A DNA stretch of 15,353 nucleotides from the NCBI GenBank assembly GCA_046758065.1, contig JBHHZM010000070.1:1-15353 (forward strand), given 5' to 3'. Positions 6,395 through 13,297 of the stretch are shown here, piece by piece (the first letter of the stretch is position 1; each line of letters opens with the position of its first letter). Below the pieces are notes generated by a model. It was not told the origin of the DNA. It saw only the letters and a list, made by a program, of their open reading frames with translations, and ran no database searches. Both the position numbers and the translations under genes were made by a program. This DNA comes from JBHHZM01 sp046758065 (lineage in GTDB: Bacteria > Pseudomonadota > Alphaproteobacteria > JAAXGF01).

Positions 6395-7342
6395 TCATTC
6401 GCCTATGTCTTTGCCCGCGCGCCGCTTGTGCGCGACAAGGGCCATGAGTCGTCGATCACGCCACGCCTGCCGCTCGGCAAGCCGATCCGCCGGAACGCGG
6501 TCGCGCCGCTCCCGTTCCACCGTCTTCAGCACCGGCCCGGCCCAGTCGACGCGCCGCTGCTGCGACTCGTGCATGTTTGCGTAGAGACCCTGATAACGCG
6601 CCACGTAATCGCGCACCCCGGCGGGTGCGTTGAGATCGATCGTCTCGAACGGGCCGATAAAACTCCAGCGCAACGCCAGTCCTTCGCGGATGCCGGTATC
6701 CACGTCCTCGACCGATGCATAGCCGTCGGCGACAAGGCGGAAAGCCTCTTCGAGCAGCACCCCCTGCATGCGGTTCATGACGAAGCCGTCGATTTCGCGC
6801 TTCATGACGATCGGGGCCTGCCCGGCCTCGGACATGAAAGCCGCGGTCTGTTCCACGATCGCCGCGTCGGTCCACGGTGAGGGCACGACCTCGACCGCCG
6901 GCACCAGATAAGGCGGGTTGATCGGATGCACCACGAGACAGCGCCGGCGGCCCGCGAGCCCGTCGAAGATAGCGGAGGGCAGCAACGCCGAGCTCGAACT
7001 CGCGAGCACCACGTCCGCGGTCGACTCACGGTCGAGCTCGGCGAACACCGCTCGCTTCACGGCAATCGATTCCGGCGTGTTCTCCTGAACATGCCGCGCA
7101 CCATCGAGCGCGTTCGCCAGACTGCTCGCCACATGCAAGCGCCCGAACACGGCTTGCGGCGTGGCGCCGCGAAGGAGGTCGTTTGCGTCGAGGTCGACGA
7201 GCACGCCTTCGATAAACGCCAGCGCCGCCGCCGGCGCATCGTCCTGGGCATCCCACAGTGCGACCTCGTGGCCGGCGCGGGCGAAGCTGATAGCCCACGC
7301 CCGGCCGATGAGCCCGCTGCCGATGATCGCAACTTTCGCCAC
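6395..7342 (-). CDS. CRYL1-like NAD-dependent 3-hydroxy-acid dehydrogenase
   Basis: This 315-residue protein is in the 3-hydroxyacyl-CoA dehydrogenase superfamily, closest in pattern to lambda-crystallin (CRYL1)/L-gulonate 3-dehydrogenase and carnitine 3-dehydrogenase. The N-terminal Rossmann fold has GSGLIG (8-13) and D31 after strand 2, which favours NAD over NADP. The catalytic region shows ASSSSALLPS (115-124), the hallmark HPINPPYLVPAVEVVP (H139 catalytic) and GFVMNRMQG (N190). These enzymes oxidise the 3-hydroxyl of a free hydroxy acid to the 3-keto acid in the cytoplasm. The gene starts at a GTG with GAGGAGG upstream; that ribosome-binding site overlaps the stop codon of the SDR gene, so translation is coupled. 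The product class is exactly what the next gene, BKACE, cleaves. The precise hydroxy acid (aldonate, deoxyaldonate, other) is not readable. Confidence 0.88.
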   Translation of the reverse strand: MAKVAIIGSGLIGRAWAISFARAGHEVALWDAQDDAPAAALAFIEGVLVDLDANDLLRGATPQAVFGRLHVASSLANALDGARHVQENTPESIAVKRAVFAELDRESTADVVLASSSSALLPSAIFDGLAGRRRCLVVHPINPPYLVPAVEVVPSPWTDAAIVEQTAAFMSEAGQAPIVMKREIDGFVMNRMQGVLLEEAFRLVADGYASVEDVDTGIREGLALRWSFIGPFETIDLNAPAGVRDYVARYQGLYANMHESQQRRVDWAGPVLKTVERERRDRVPADRLAERQAWRDRRLMALVAHKRRAGKDIGE

Positions 7343-7355
7343 TTCAATATCCTCC

Positions 7356-8156
7356 TCACAAGGCCTCGACGTTGCCGCATACGCCGATCGGCTGGCCCGA
7401 GACGTTGGCGCCCGACGGCGACAGCAGGAAAAGAACCATGGCCGCCACGTCCTTGGGATTGACCATTCGGCGGAGCGAGACGTTCTTCAGGTACTGCTCC
7501 TCCATTTCCTCATAGGGCACGTCCATCTGCTTCGCGCGGGCGCTGATCACGCCCGTCATGCGGGGGCCTTCTACGATTCCCGGCAGGATCGCGTTGACGC
7601 GGATATTGTCCGGTCCGAGTTCCTTCGCCAGACTGTGGGTGAGGCCGACGACACCCCACTTCGCCGACGAATAGGGCGTGCGGTATGCATAGCCGAAACG
7701 CCCGGCCGCCGACGACATGTTGATGATGGCGCCGCCGCCCGCCGCGCGGATCATCGGCACCGCGCGCCGCGCACACAGGAATTGTCCCGTCAGGCAAACC
7801 TCGAGGCATCGCCGCCATTCGGCCGGAGCAATCTCGTCGACCCCCCCGGTCGGCCCGGCGATACCTGCGTTGTTGACCAACGCATCCAAACCGCCGAGGG
7901 TGGTCACGATATCGCCGAAAAGACGGTCCACATCGTCGTCATTCGCGACGTCGGCGGTAGTCGTACCGGCCTTCGGATGTGCTGTTCGGAAGTCATCGAG
8001 GAACGCCTCCGAAATATCACAAACGTGAATCCGCGCGCCTTGGGCGATCAGCATGTCTGCGATGGCGCGACCGATGCCGGAGGCGCCGGCCGTTACCAGA
8101 ACGCGCAGCCCCGCCTTCGGAACATTGATGTCCCGACCGTCGACAGAAGTGTTCAT
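7356..8156 (-). CDS. Short-chain dehydrogenase/reductase (SDR), probable sugar dehydrogenase
   Basis: This 266-residue classical SDR has the cofactor loop TAGASGIG (22-29), D47 at the end of strand 2 (NAD preference), NNAG (95-98), the catalytic serine pair S148/S149, and Y162-x3-K166 in YSSAK. The C-terminus GVCGNVEAL lacks any extra domain. I chose the ATG at 8156 because GGGAGAG lies just upstream; the frame stays open to 8204 but this would run into the permease gene. It begins 13 bp after the permease stop. In this operon an NAD-dependent step that makes a lactone from an aldose is needed before the SMP-30 lactonase, and I infer that role. Alternatively it could oxidise C3 or another carbon, as the deoxyribonate 3-dehydrogenase of other bacteria is also an SDR. 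Family sure, substrate unknown. Confidence 0.86.
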   Translation of the reverse strand: MNTSVDGRDINVPKAGLRVLVTAGASGIGRAIADMLIAQGARIHVCDISEAFLDDFRTAHPKAGTTTADVANDDDVDRLFGDIVTTLGGLDALVNNAGIAGPTGGVDEIAPAEWRRCLEVCLTGQFLCARRAVPMIRAAGGGAIINMSSAAGRFGYAYRTPYSSAKWGVVGLTHSLAKELGPDNIRVNAILPGIVEGPRMTGVISARAKQMDVPYEEMEEQYLKNVSLRRMVNPKDVAAMVLFLLSPSGANVSGQPIGVCGNVEAL

Positions 8157-8169
8157 CACATCTCTCCCA

Positions 8170-10242
8170 CTACTGATTGCGCTCGCGTAGCGCGACCACA
8201 GCACCCAAGACCACTAGGCCGAACAATATCGCGCGCGTGGCATAGGGCAGCGTCGTGCCGGCCAGCATGGTCTGTAGCGCCGTGAGCAACAACACACCGC
8301 CCAGCATGCCGATATAATCGCCGCGCCCGCCGGTAATGAGGGCGCCCCCTATCACCACCACGGCGATGGAAGGGAGCAAGTATTCATCGCCCATGCCAAG
8401 GCTCGCCTGGCCCGAGAATCCGGTGAGAAGGACGCCGACGAGAGCGGAACAGAAGCCACTGAGCACGTAGACGCATACCAGTGTGCGGCCGACGGCAACG
8501 CCAGAGAGTGCCGCCACGCGCTCTCCGTTGCCGATACCATAGACGCGGCGGCCGAACGGTGTTCGCGACAGCAGTAGCGTTGCGACGATGACGAATACGG
8601 CGATGAACGGTACCACCGGTGTCATGCTCCACGACTGGCTGGTCATGAACCAGCGAAGGCTTGGCGAGGAGAAGCCGTCTGGTGTTCCGCCGCTATAGAT
8701 CAGCGCCAACCCCTGCAAAATGCCGTTGGTGGCGAGAGTGACCACGATAGGCGAAAGGCCGAGGAAGACGACGCCGAGCCCGTTTACGAGCCCGATCAGA
8801 CATCCGACGATCAGGACCGTCGGCAGCGCGTAGATAAGCGCCATGTCCGACCCTTTCACCATTCCCGCGAGCAGGATGCCGCAAAGTCCGATCGCCCAGG
8901 GCACCGAGAGGTCGAGGCCGCCGGTTAGAATCACCGTACCCTGTCCCAGGGCCAGGATCGCGAGGAAGGACGACAGCACGATCAACGAGTTGTAGTACTT
9001 CCAGCTCAAGACTGCGTGACCGAGAACTATCTGCGTCACGACGACGACGGCCACAAAGCACAGGATGGCGGGGAGCGCATAGCGGAGGCTTTCCGCATGA
9101 CGGATCCAGAATGGCGGCAGCTCCGCCGGTTCTGCCGTCCCCGCTCGTCGTTGCCCGGCGGCGAAGGCGAGGCGATGGTCAACGAGGTTGCGTTGGCGCG
9201 GCAGCATGTTGGACCGCCAGGCGCGGAATCGGACGATCGTCGACCTCAGCCGACGCGCCAGTGTGGAGTTTCGGTTGAACGACGCGCCGAGCACGGCGAG
9301 GATCAGGATCGTGCCTTCGGCGATCGTCGAGTAATAGGCCGAGACGTTGAGCACCAGCAGGACGTTGACGACCATGATCAGGATGTAGGCGCCGAAGATC
9401 GAGCCGACGACGCCACCGCGCCCACCACCGAGGGTGGTACCGCCCACGACGACCGCGGCGAAAATCTCGAGCAGCATCGGATTGCCGATGAGCGGATCGC
9501 CCGCCCCCGTCTGCGCCGAGATGAAGACGCCCGCGAGGCCGTAACAGGCGCCGGCTACGATATAGACGGCACCCTGCATGCGCGCGACGCGGATCCCGGC
9601 GGCCCGAGCCGTGTCCTGATCGCTGCCGATGGCATAGACGGCCGTCCCGAAGCGCGTGTTCTTGAGGTAGAGCCAGAGCAGGATCAGAATGCCCAGAATG
9701 ACGATTGGCATGGGCAGCAGTTCCGGCACCGCGTCGCCGACCATAAGAGCGCTCAGCGCCGGCGGAATCATCCCGCCGGGCTTGTCCATGACGAGCAGCG
9801 TGATCCCTTGCACGATGAACATGGTCGACAGCGTCACGACGATCGGCTGGAGACGAAGGATGGCAATGAAAAAGGCGTTGAACGCGCCCGTCAGAGCGCC
9901 GATGCCGATGCCGGCGAGCGACCACATCAGCATCGATTGCGGTGTCGCTTCCATCGAGCCGGAAAGCACCACGTTGACGAGCGAGATCACTGCGCCCGCC
10001 GATAGATCGAACCCGCCGGAAAGGATGACAAGGGTCTCGCCGGCCGCCGCGATGGCAAGTGTGGCGCCGCCACTCGACAGGAAACTCACTTCGAAATAGC
10101 TGATTGGCCCGGGACTTATCCAGTCGATCACGACGAAGAGAACCGTGAACACCGTCATCGCGATGATCAGCCCCTGGTAGCGGGCGATGTGGAGCCGGGT
10201 GTTGGCGCGGCCGGGTGCGGCGACGGTGGCGTGCGAAGTCAC
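8170..10242 (-). CDS. Fused double-domain sugar ABC permease (RbsC-RbsC type)
   Basis: This 690-residue inner-membrane protein is two BPD_transp_2 (RbsC-like) permeases joined head to tail. The first half spans about 20-325 and the second about 390-690. Each has its own ILSGGFDLSAG / ILTGGLDLSVP signature and its own ATPase-coupling loop (NTRFGTAVYAIGSDQDTARAAGI and RTPFGRRVYGIGNGERVAALSGV regions). Between them is a basic, non-membrane linker of about 65 residues rich in Arg. Typical family members are about 320-350 residues and form dimers, so here both subunits are in one chain, allowing the two halves to diverge. The start is a GTG whose first bases overlap the ATPase stop (GTGA), with GGGAGGG upstream. 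It pairs with the operon's binding protein and ATPase to import a sugar or sugar-like molecule. Confidence 0.93.
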   Translation of the reverse strand: MTSHATVAAPGRANTRLHIARYQGLIIAMTVFTVLFVVIDWISPGPISYFEVSFLSSGGATLAIAAAGETLVILSGGFDLSAGAVISLVNVVLSGSMEATPQSMLMWSLAGIGIGALTGAFNAFFIAILRLQPIVVTLSTMFIVQGITLLVMDKPGGMIPPALSALMVGDAVPELLPMPIVILGILILLWLYLKNTRFGTAVYAIGSDQDTARAAGIRVARMQGAVYIVAGACYGLAGVFISAQTGAGDPLIGNPMLLEIFAAVVVGGTTLGGGRGGVVGSIFGAYILIMVVNVLLVLNVSAYYSTIAEGTILILAVLGASFNRNSTLARRLRSTIVRFRAWRSNMLPRQRNLVDHRLAFAAGQRRAGTAEPAELPPFWIRHAESLRYALPAILCFVAVVVVTQIVLGHAVLSWKYYNSLIVLSSFLAILALGQGTVILTGGLDLSVPWAIGLCGILLAGMVKGSDMALIYALPTVLIVGCLIGLVNGLGVVFLGLSPIVVTLATNGILQGLALIYSGGTPDGFSSPSLRWFMTSQSWSMTPVVPFIAVFVIVATLLLSRTPFGRRVYGIGNGERVAALSGVAVGRTLVCVYVLSGFCSALVGVLLTGFSGQASLGMGDEYLLPSIAVVVIGGALITGGRGDYIGMLGGVLLLTALQTMLAGTTLPYATRAILFGLVVLGAVVALRERNQ

Positions 10243-11780
10243 GCGGCCCTCCCGGAAACGTCGGTTCCGCCGAGAGTCGCCTTGGCGATGTCGGACTCCG
10301 TTATGGCGTCGTCTCGCAACTCGGCGGCCACCTCGCCGCCGTAGAGCACGAGCACGCGATCGGCGAGATTGACCAGCTCCGAAATTTCGGTCGAATAAAA
10401 TAGAATGGCGCCGCCGGCGTCGACGAAAGCCCGCATGAGCAGGTAGAACTCATGCTTGGTGCCGACATCGATGCCGCGCGTCGGGTCGTAGAGCAAGAGC
10501 ACGCGGCTTTCGGCGAGCAACCATTTGGCAATCGCGATTTTCTGCTGGTTGCCGCCGCTGAAGGCCGCAACCCGGGTCCACAAGGCATGGGCTGCGACGT
10601 CGACGCGCGTCAGGACATCGGCCACCGCGACACGCTCGGCCGTCACGTCGACAAGGCCGTATCGACTGAATCGGTCGACGATGGGTAGCGACACGTTGTG
10701 TCGGCCGTTGAGCTTCAGGAACAAGGCCTCGGTCTTACGGTCTTGCGGCAACAGACTGATACCGATATCGACCCGCACCGCATCGACGGGCGATGTGATG
10801 ACGACCGGCTCGCCGTCGACGGCGAGCCGGCCCTGCGATGTTTCGATCATGCCGAAGCACGAGAGAAAGAGCTCGAGCTGGCCCATTCCCTGAAGTCCCG
10901 CGACACCGAGTATCTCGCCGCGGTGCAAAGCGAATGAAACGTTCTGGAGGCGACCCCGGGTGCCCAGCTCGCGAGCTTCGAGCACGATGGGGCCCAAATG
11001 GGCCTCGCCCTCCGGCTTCGGTGGAAAGGCATGGGCGATCGATCGCCCGATGATCATTTGGATCACCTCGTCGTCATCCACCTCCGAGACAGATGTCGAG
11101 GCGATGTGCCGGCCGTTTCTCAAGACTGTGAGAGCGTCACAGAACGCCCGCACCTCGCGAAGCCGGTGCGAGATGAACACGATGGTCACCCCCCGATCTC
11201 TCTCACGGGCGATGAGTTCGCCCAGCCACTCGACATCACGGCCCGACAATGTCGAGGTCGGTTCGTCGAGCAACAGAAGCCTCGGGCGCCGAAATACCGC
11301 GCGGGCAATCTCGATCTTCTGCCGGACCGAGAGGTCAAGGTCACGGACCTCGGCGGACGGATCGATACCTTCCAGACCAATGTCGGCGAAGTGTTGCCGA
11401 ACGGCCCTGTCCGCCTCGCGCCGACGGATGAGTCCGGTCACGCCGGTCGGCGCGTACGGCAGCAGCATGTTGTCCAGGACTGTCAAGTCCTTGACCAGGG
11501 TCATCTCCTGGAATGCGGTTTGAATTCCGAACTTGTGGGCAACGCGCGCCTCGGTCAGGCGAACCTCGTCGCCGAAGACGCTAATCCTGCCGGTATCGGG
11601 CACAATGAGCCCGCTCAAGAGCTTTACGACGGTGGATTTTCCGGCCCCGTTTTCGCCGAGCAAGGCATGGACCATCCCCTCCGCGATATCGAAGGTGACG
11701 TCGTCGACGGCGACCGTTGCCGCGAACGTTTTGCGTATGCCGCGTAAGGATATCGCCGGTGGTTCGGTCAGGTCTGCCAC
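10239..11780 (-). CDS. Sugar ABC transporter ATPase, two NBDs (RbsA/MglA type)
   Basis: This 513-residue protein has two nucleotide-binding domains, as in RbsA, MglA and XylG. NBD1 (about 8-250) has an intact Walker A GENGAGKS (42-49), Walker B LLLLDEP (168-174) and switch H205, but a degenerate signature LSVRQ (151-154 region). NBD2 (about 265-505) has a degenerate Walker A, GLQGMGQLE (295-303, no GK), a good signature FSGGNQQ (407-413), and Walker B LLLYDPTRGID, where the usual DE is YD. In the dimer one composite site (Walker A of NBD1 with signature of NBD2) can hydrolyse ATP and the other probably cannot. It starts at a GTG with GAGGG seven bases upstream and ends in a 4-bp overlap with the permease. 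It powers import by the fused permease. Confidence 0.94.
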   Translation of the reverse strand: MADLTEPPAISLRGIRKTFAATVAVDDVTFDIAEGMVHALLGENGAGKSTVVKLLSGLIVPDTGRISVFGDEVRLTEARVAHKFGIQTAFQEMTLVKDLTVLDNMLLPYAPTGVTGLIRRREADRAVRQHFADIGLEGIDPSAEVRDLDLSVRQKIEIARAVFRRPRLLLLDEPTSTLSGRDVEWLGELIARERDRGVTIVFISHRLREVRAFCDALTVLRNGRHIASTSVSEVDDDEVIQMIIGRSIAHAFPPKPEGEAHLGPIVLEARELGTRGRLQNVSFALHRGEILGVAGLQGMGQLELFLSCFGMIETSQGRLAVDGEPVVITSPVDAVRVDIGISLLPQDRKTEALFLKLNGRHNVSLPIVDRFSRYGLVDVTAERVAVADVLTRVDVAAHALWTRVAAFSGGNQQKIAIAKWLLAESRVLLLYDPTRGIDVGTKHEFYLLMRAFVDAGGAILFYSTEISELVNLADRVLVLYGGEVAAELRDDAITESDIAKATLGGTDVSGRAA

Positions 11781-11858
11781 GGGACGACCCTCGATTCCGT
11801 GCAGGACGTTCGCGCAAAGCGCCGTGCGGCATGCGATGGAGGCGCGGTCCCGGCGGTT

Positions 11859-11888
11859 GGGGCCGGCGTACGGTATATCGCCGGCCCC
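11859..11888. terminator. Perfect GC hairpin between binding-protein and ATPase genes
   Basis: Perfect 10-bp stem GGGGCCGGCG / CGCCGGCCCC with a 10-nt loop, inside the 145-bp gap between the binding-protein gene and the ATPase gene. On the plus strand GTTTTCG follows; on the minus (sense) strand no U-run follows. Such structures between binding-protein and transporter genes are known to protect the upstream mRNA and reduce read-through, giving excess binding protein. I infer that role here. Confidence 0.6.
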
Positions 11889-11925
11889 GTTTTCGAGGCT
11901 AATCTAACCGGAAGGACGGTCAGCG

Positions 11926-13059
11926 TCAGGATTCCGGTTGTCCAACCAGCGCCGCCGCAAGGCCGATCTCGGGCGTCTCCTTCGAGTAGATCGACGCGAA
12001 CCAGCCCGGGTTGGGAACGAGGGAGGGAAGGAAAGCGTTGCAGCCGTTCTTCATCTCCTGCCAGGTCCCTTCCTGACAGAGCCTGATCGTCTTGTTCGTC
12101 ACGATCGGCAGGGGCAGCGTGATGCGCTTCGGAATGTCCTTGCCCTCGAGCTTCTGCACCGCCAGTTTGAGCGCATAGCCGCCGGAATATGGCGGTGACG
12201 CATACGAGATGCGCGGCGCGCCGAGCGGGGTATAAGGACCGTTCGCCCCCTCGACCTCGGTGCCAACAGGCAGCATCTGAATGCGCCCTCCGTTGGCTCC
12301 CTCTCCGGCGCAGGGCAGAAGCTCCGCGAGCTTCTTACCGGCTTCGAGCTGCATGGCGTTCGCCGTGTAGCAGCCGACCTGCATCCAAAGCCCGTCGATA
12401 TCGCCCCAATTGCGGGTTGCGAGAATCTTGGACATCTCGGTGCGGGCGACTGCCTGGCTCCACATGCCGACGGCCTCGGCTACGATCTTGATGCCGGGGT
12501 TCTTGGCAAAGACCTCTTTTGCCGCCTTGGTGCGTAGATTGTCGACCGAAGTGCCGGGCACGCCGGTGATGATGACGATGTCGCCCTTGCCGCCCAATTG
12601 GTCGACCAGCCATTCGGCCGTCACCCGACCGGCCTCTTCCTGGTCGATCGAGACGTTATAGGCACAGGGTTCCGTGATCTCGGCGTCGTAGGCGATGACC
12701 AGCACGCCCCTGGCGCAGGCATTCTTGACGACGCCGTTGAGCGCGGTCGGCGAAATCGGAAACACGACGATCGCTTCGGCCCCCGCCTGTACCATCGCGT
12801 TGATTTGCTGAATTTGGCGTTGGGCGTTGGGGCCGGCCACCTGCACCTTAAGATCCACCTTGTCGGCAAAACTCTTATGTGCAGCCATCGCCTTGACCAT
12901 GTTGGCCGCCTCGGCCTGCCAGTCATTGCCGATAAAACTCATGCTCAAGTAGATTTTATGCTTCTTTGCTTGCGCAACCGCCTGATCAGGCGCGCCGAGC
13001 AACCCCACGCCCAACGCAAACGCTCCCGCCACTCTTAAGGCTTTCGACCAGAATTCCAT
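11926..13059 (-). CDS. Periplasmic sugar-binding protein of ABC importer (RbsB-like)
   Basis: This 377-residue protein opens with a Sec signal peptide: K6/R9, a hydrophobic stretch 10-22 and a cleavage site near AVA-Q (29/30). The mature part is a periplasmic-binding-protein type I fold (Peripla_BP_4 class), with IYLSMSFIGNDW at the first strand, IQQINAMVQAGAEAIVVFP (83-101) and VIAYDAEI (121-128). The latter two are typical of ribose- and xylose-type receptors. Six cysteines (115, 132, 230, 250, 328, 340) fall into three near pairs and may form disulfides. It is longer than E. coli RbsB (about 296). It is the first gene of the minus-strand operon; the ATG has GGGAGGA upstream. It delivers the substrate to the fused permease. 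Class I sugar-type receptor is secure; the ligand is unknown. Confidence 0.92.
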   Translation of the reverse strand: MEFWSKALRVAGAFALGVGLLGAPDQAVAQAKKHKIYLSMSFIGNDWQAEAANMVKAMAAHKSFADKVDLKVQVAGPNAQRQIQQINAMVQAGAEAIVVFPISPTALNGVVKNACARGVLVIAYDAEITEPCAYNVSIDQEEAGRVTAEWLVDQLGGKGDIVIITGVPGTSVDNLRTKAAKEVFAKNPGIKIVAEAVGMWSQAVARTEMSKILATRNWGDIDGLWMQVGCYTANAMQLEAGKKLAELLPCAGEGANGGRIQMLPVGTEVEGANGPYTPLGAPRISYASPPYSGGYALKLAVQKLEGKDIPKRITLPLPIVTNKTIRLCQEGTWQEMKNGCNAFLPSLVPNPGWFASIYSKETPEIGLAAALVGQPES

Positions 13060-13178
13060 TGCATCCTCCCGTCTTGTTCAGGCGCCCGCTTGGCATAACG
13101 GGTCACCTTGCTCCGTCACTCAACCATAAGGTGAATTTCTTCTATTCAACTTACAGCATCAAATAGTTGGCTCGTTTT

Positions 13179-13207
13179 TTGATCATAGATCATAGATCAT
13201 ATATATT
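13179..13207 (+). promoter_or_regulatory. Predicted promoter of the GntR regulator gene
   Basis: TTGATC (13179-13184) and TATATT (13202-13207) are separated by exactly 17 bp, close to the sigma-70 consensus. The spacer is formed by the GATCATA repeats, so operator binding would block the promoter and give autoregulation. The start codon lies about 85 nt past the expected transcription start. Confidence 0.5.
13180..13201. promoter_or_regulatory. Likely GntR operator: three 7-bp GATCATA units
   Basis: Three exact tandem copies of GATCATA (13181-13201) create overlapping inverted repeats of the form TGATC-ATA-GATCA (13180-13192, then again 7 bp on). Two half-sites around a short centre is the usual shape of operators bound by FCD-type GntR dimers. 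The site lies in the gap between the gntR-type gene and the operon it faces, and overlaps both predicted promoters. I infer binding and repression of both; not shown. Confidence 0.6.
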
Positions 13208-13218
13208 GCGACGAGCAA
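13189..13218 (-). promoter_or_regulatory. Predicted promoter of the sugar catabolic operon
   Basis: On the minus strand TTGCTC (13218-13213) is followed after 18 bp by TATGAT (13194-13189), which is itself part of a GATCATA unit. Transcription would begin near 13182 and leave a leader of about 120 nt before the binding-protein ATG. The -10 region and the operator are the same bases, as expected for a repressed operon. Weaker candidates exist in the same AT-rich stretch. Confidence 0.4.
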
Positions 13219-13297
13219 GCCGGTTCGCGATACCGGAATGACTGACGTTCCACGCGCCTGGAGATGCCGGACCGGCGACGCAAAGGAGAAAACAACG

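Noticed and set aside
5438..7342. Carnitine degradation reading of the dehydrogenase/BKACE pair
   Set aside because: No betainyl-CoA thioesterase or betaine-type transporter is present; the importer is ribose-type and a sugar lactonase closes the operon. Not fully excluded.
7161..8285. Plus-strand open frame opposite the SDR and dehydrogenase genes
   Set aside because: It crosses two well-supported genes and has no domain signal or ribosome-binding site.
9016..10005. Plus-strand open frame opposite the fused permease, rich in Asp, Arg and His
   Set aside because: It is the complement of hydrophobic membrane-segment codons; no family features.
10998..11747. Plus-strand open frame opposite the ATPase
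   Set aside because: Antisense to a complete two-domain ATPase; no domain signal.
13181..13201. GATCATA repeats considered as a CRISPR or minisatellite
   Set aside because: Three 7-bp units with no spacers; the position in a divergent promoter makes an operator the better reading.
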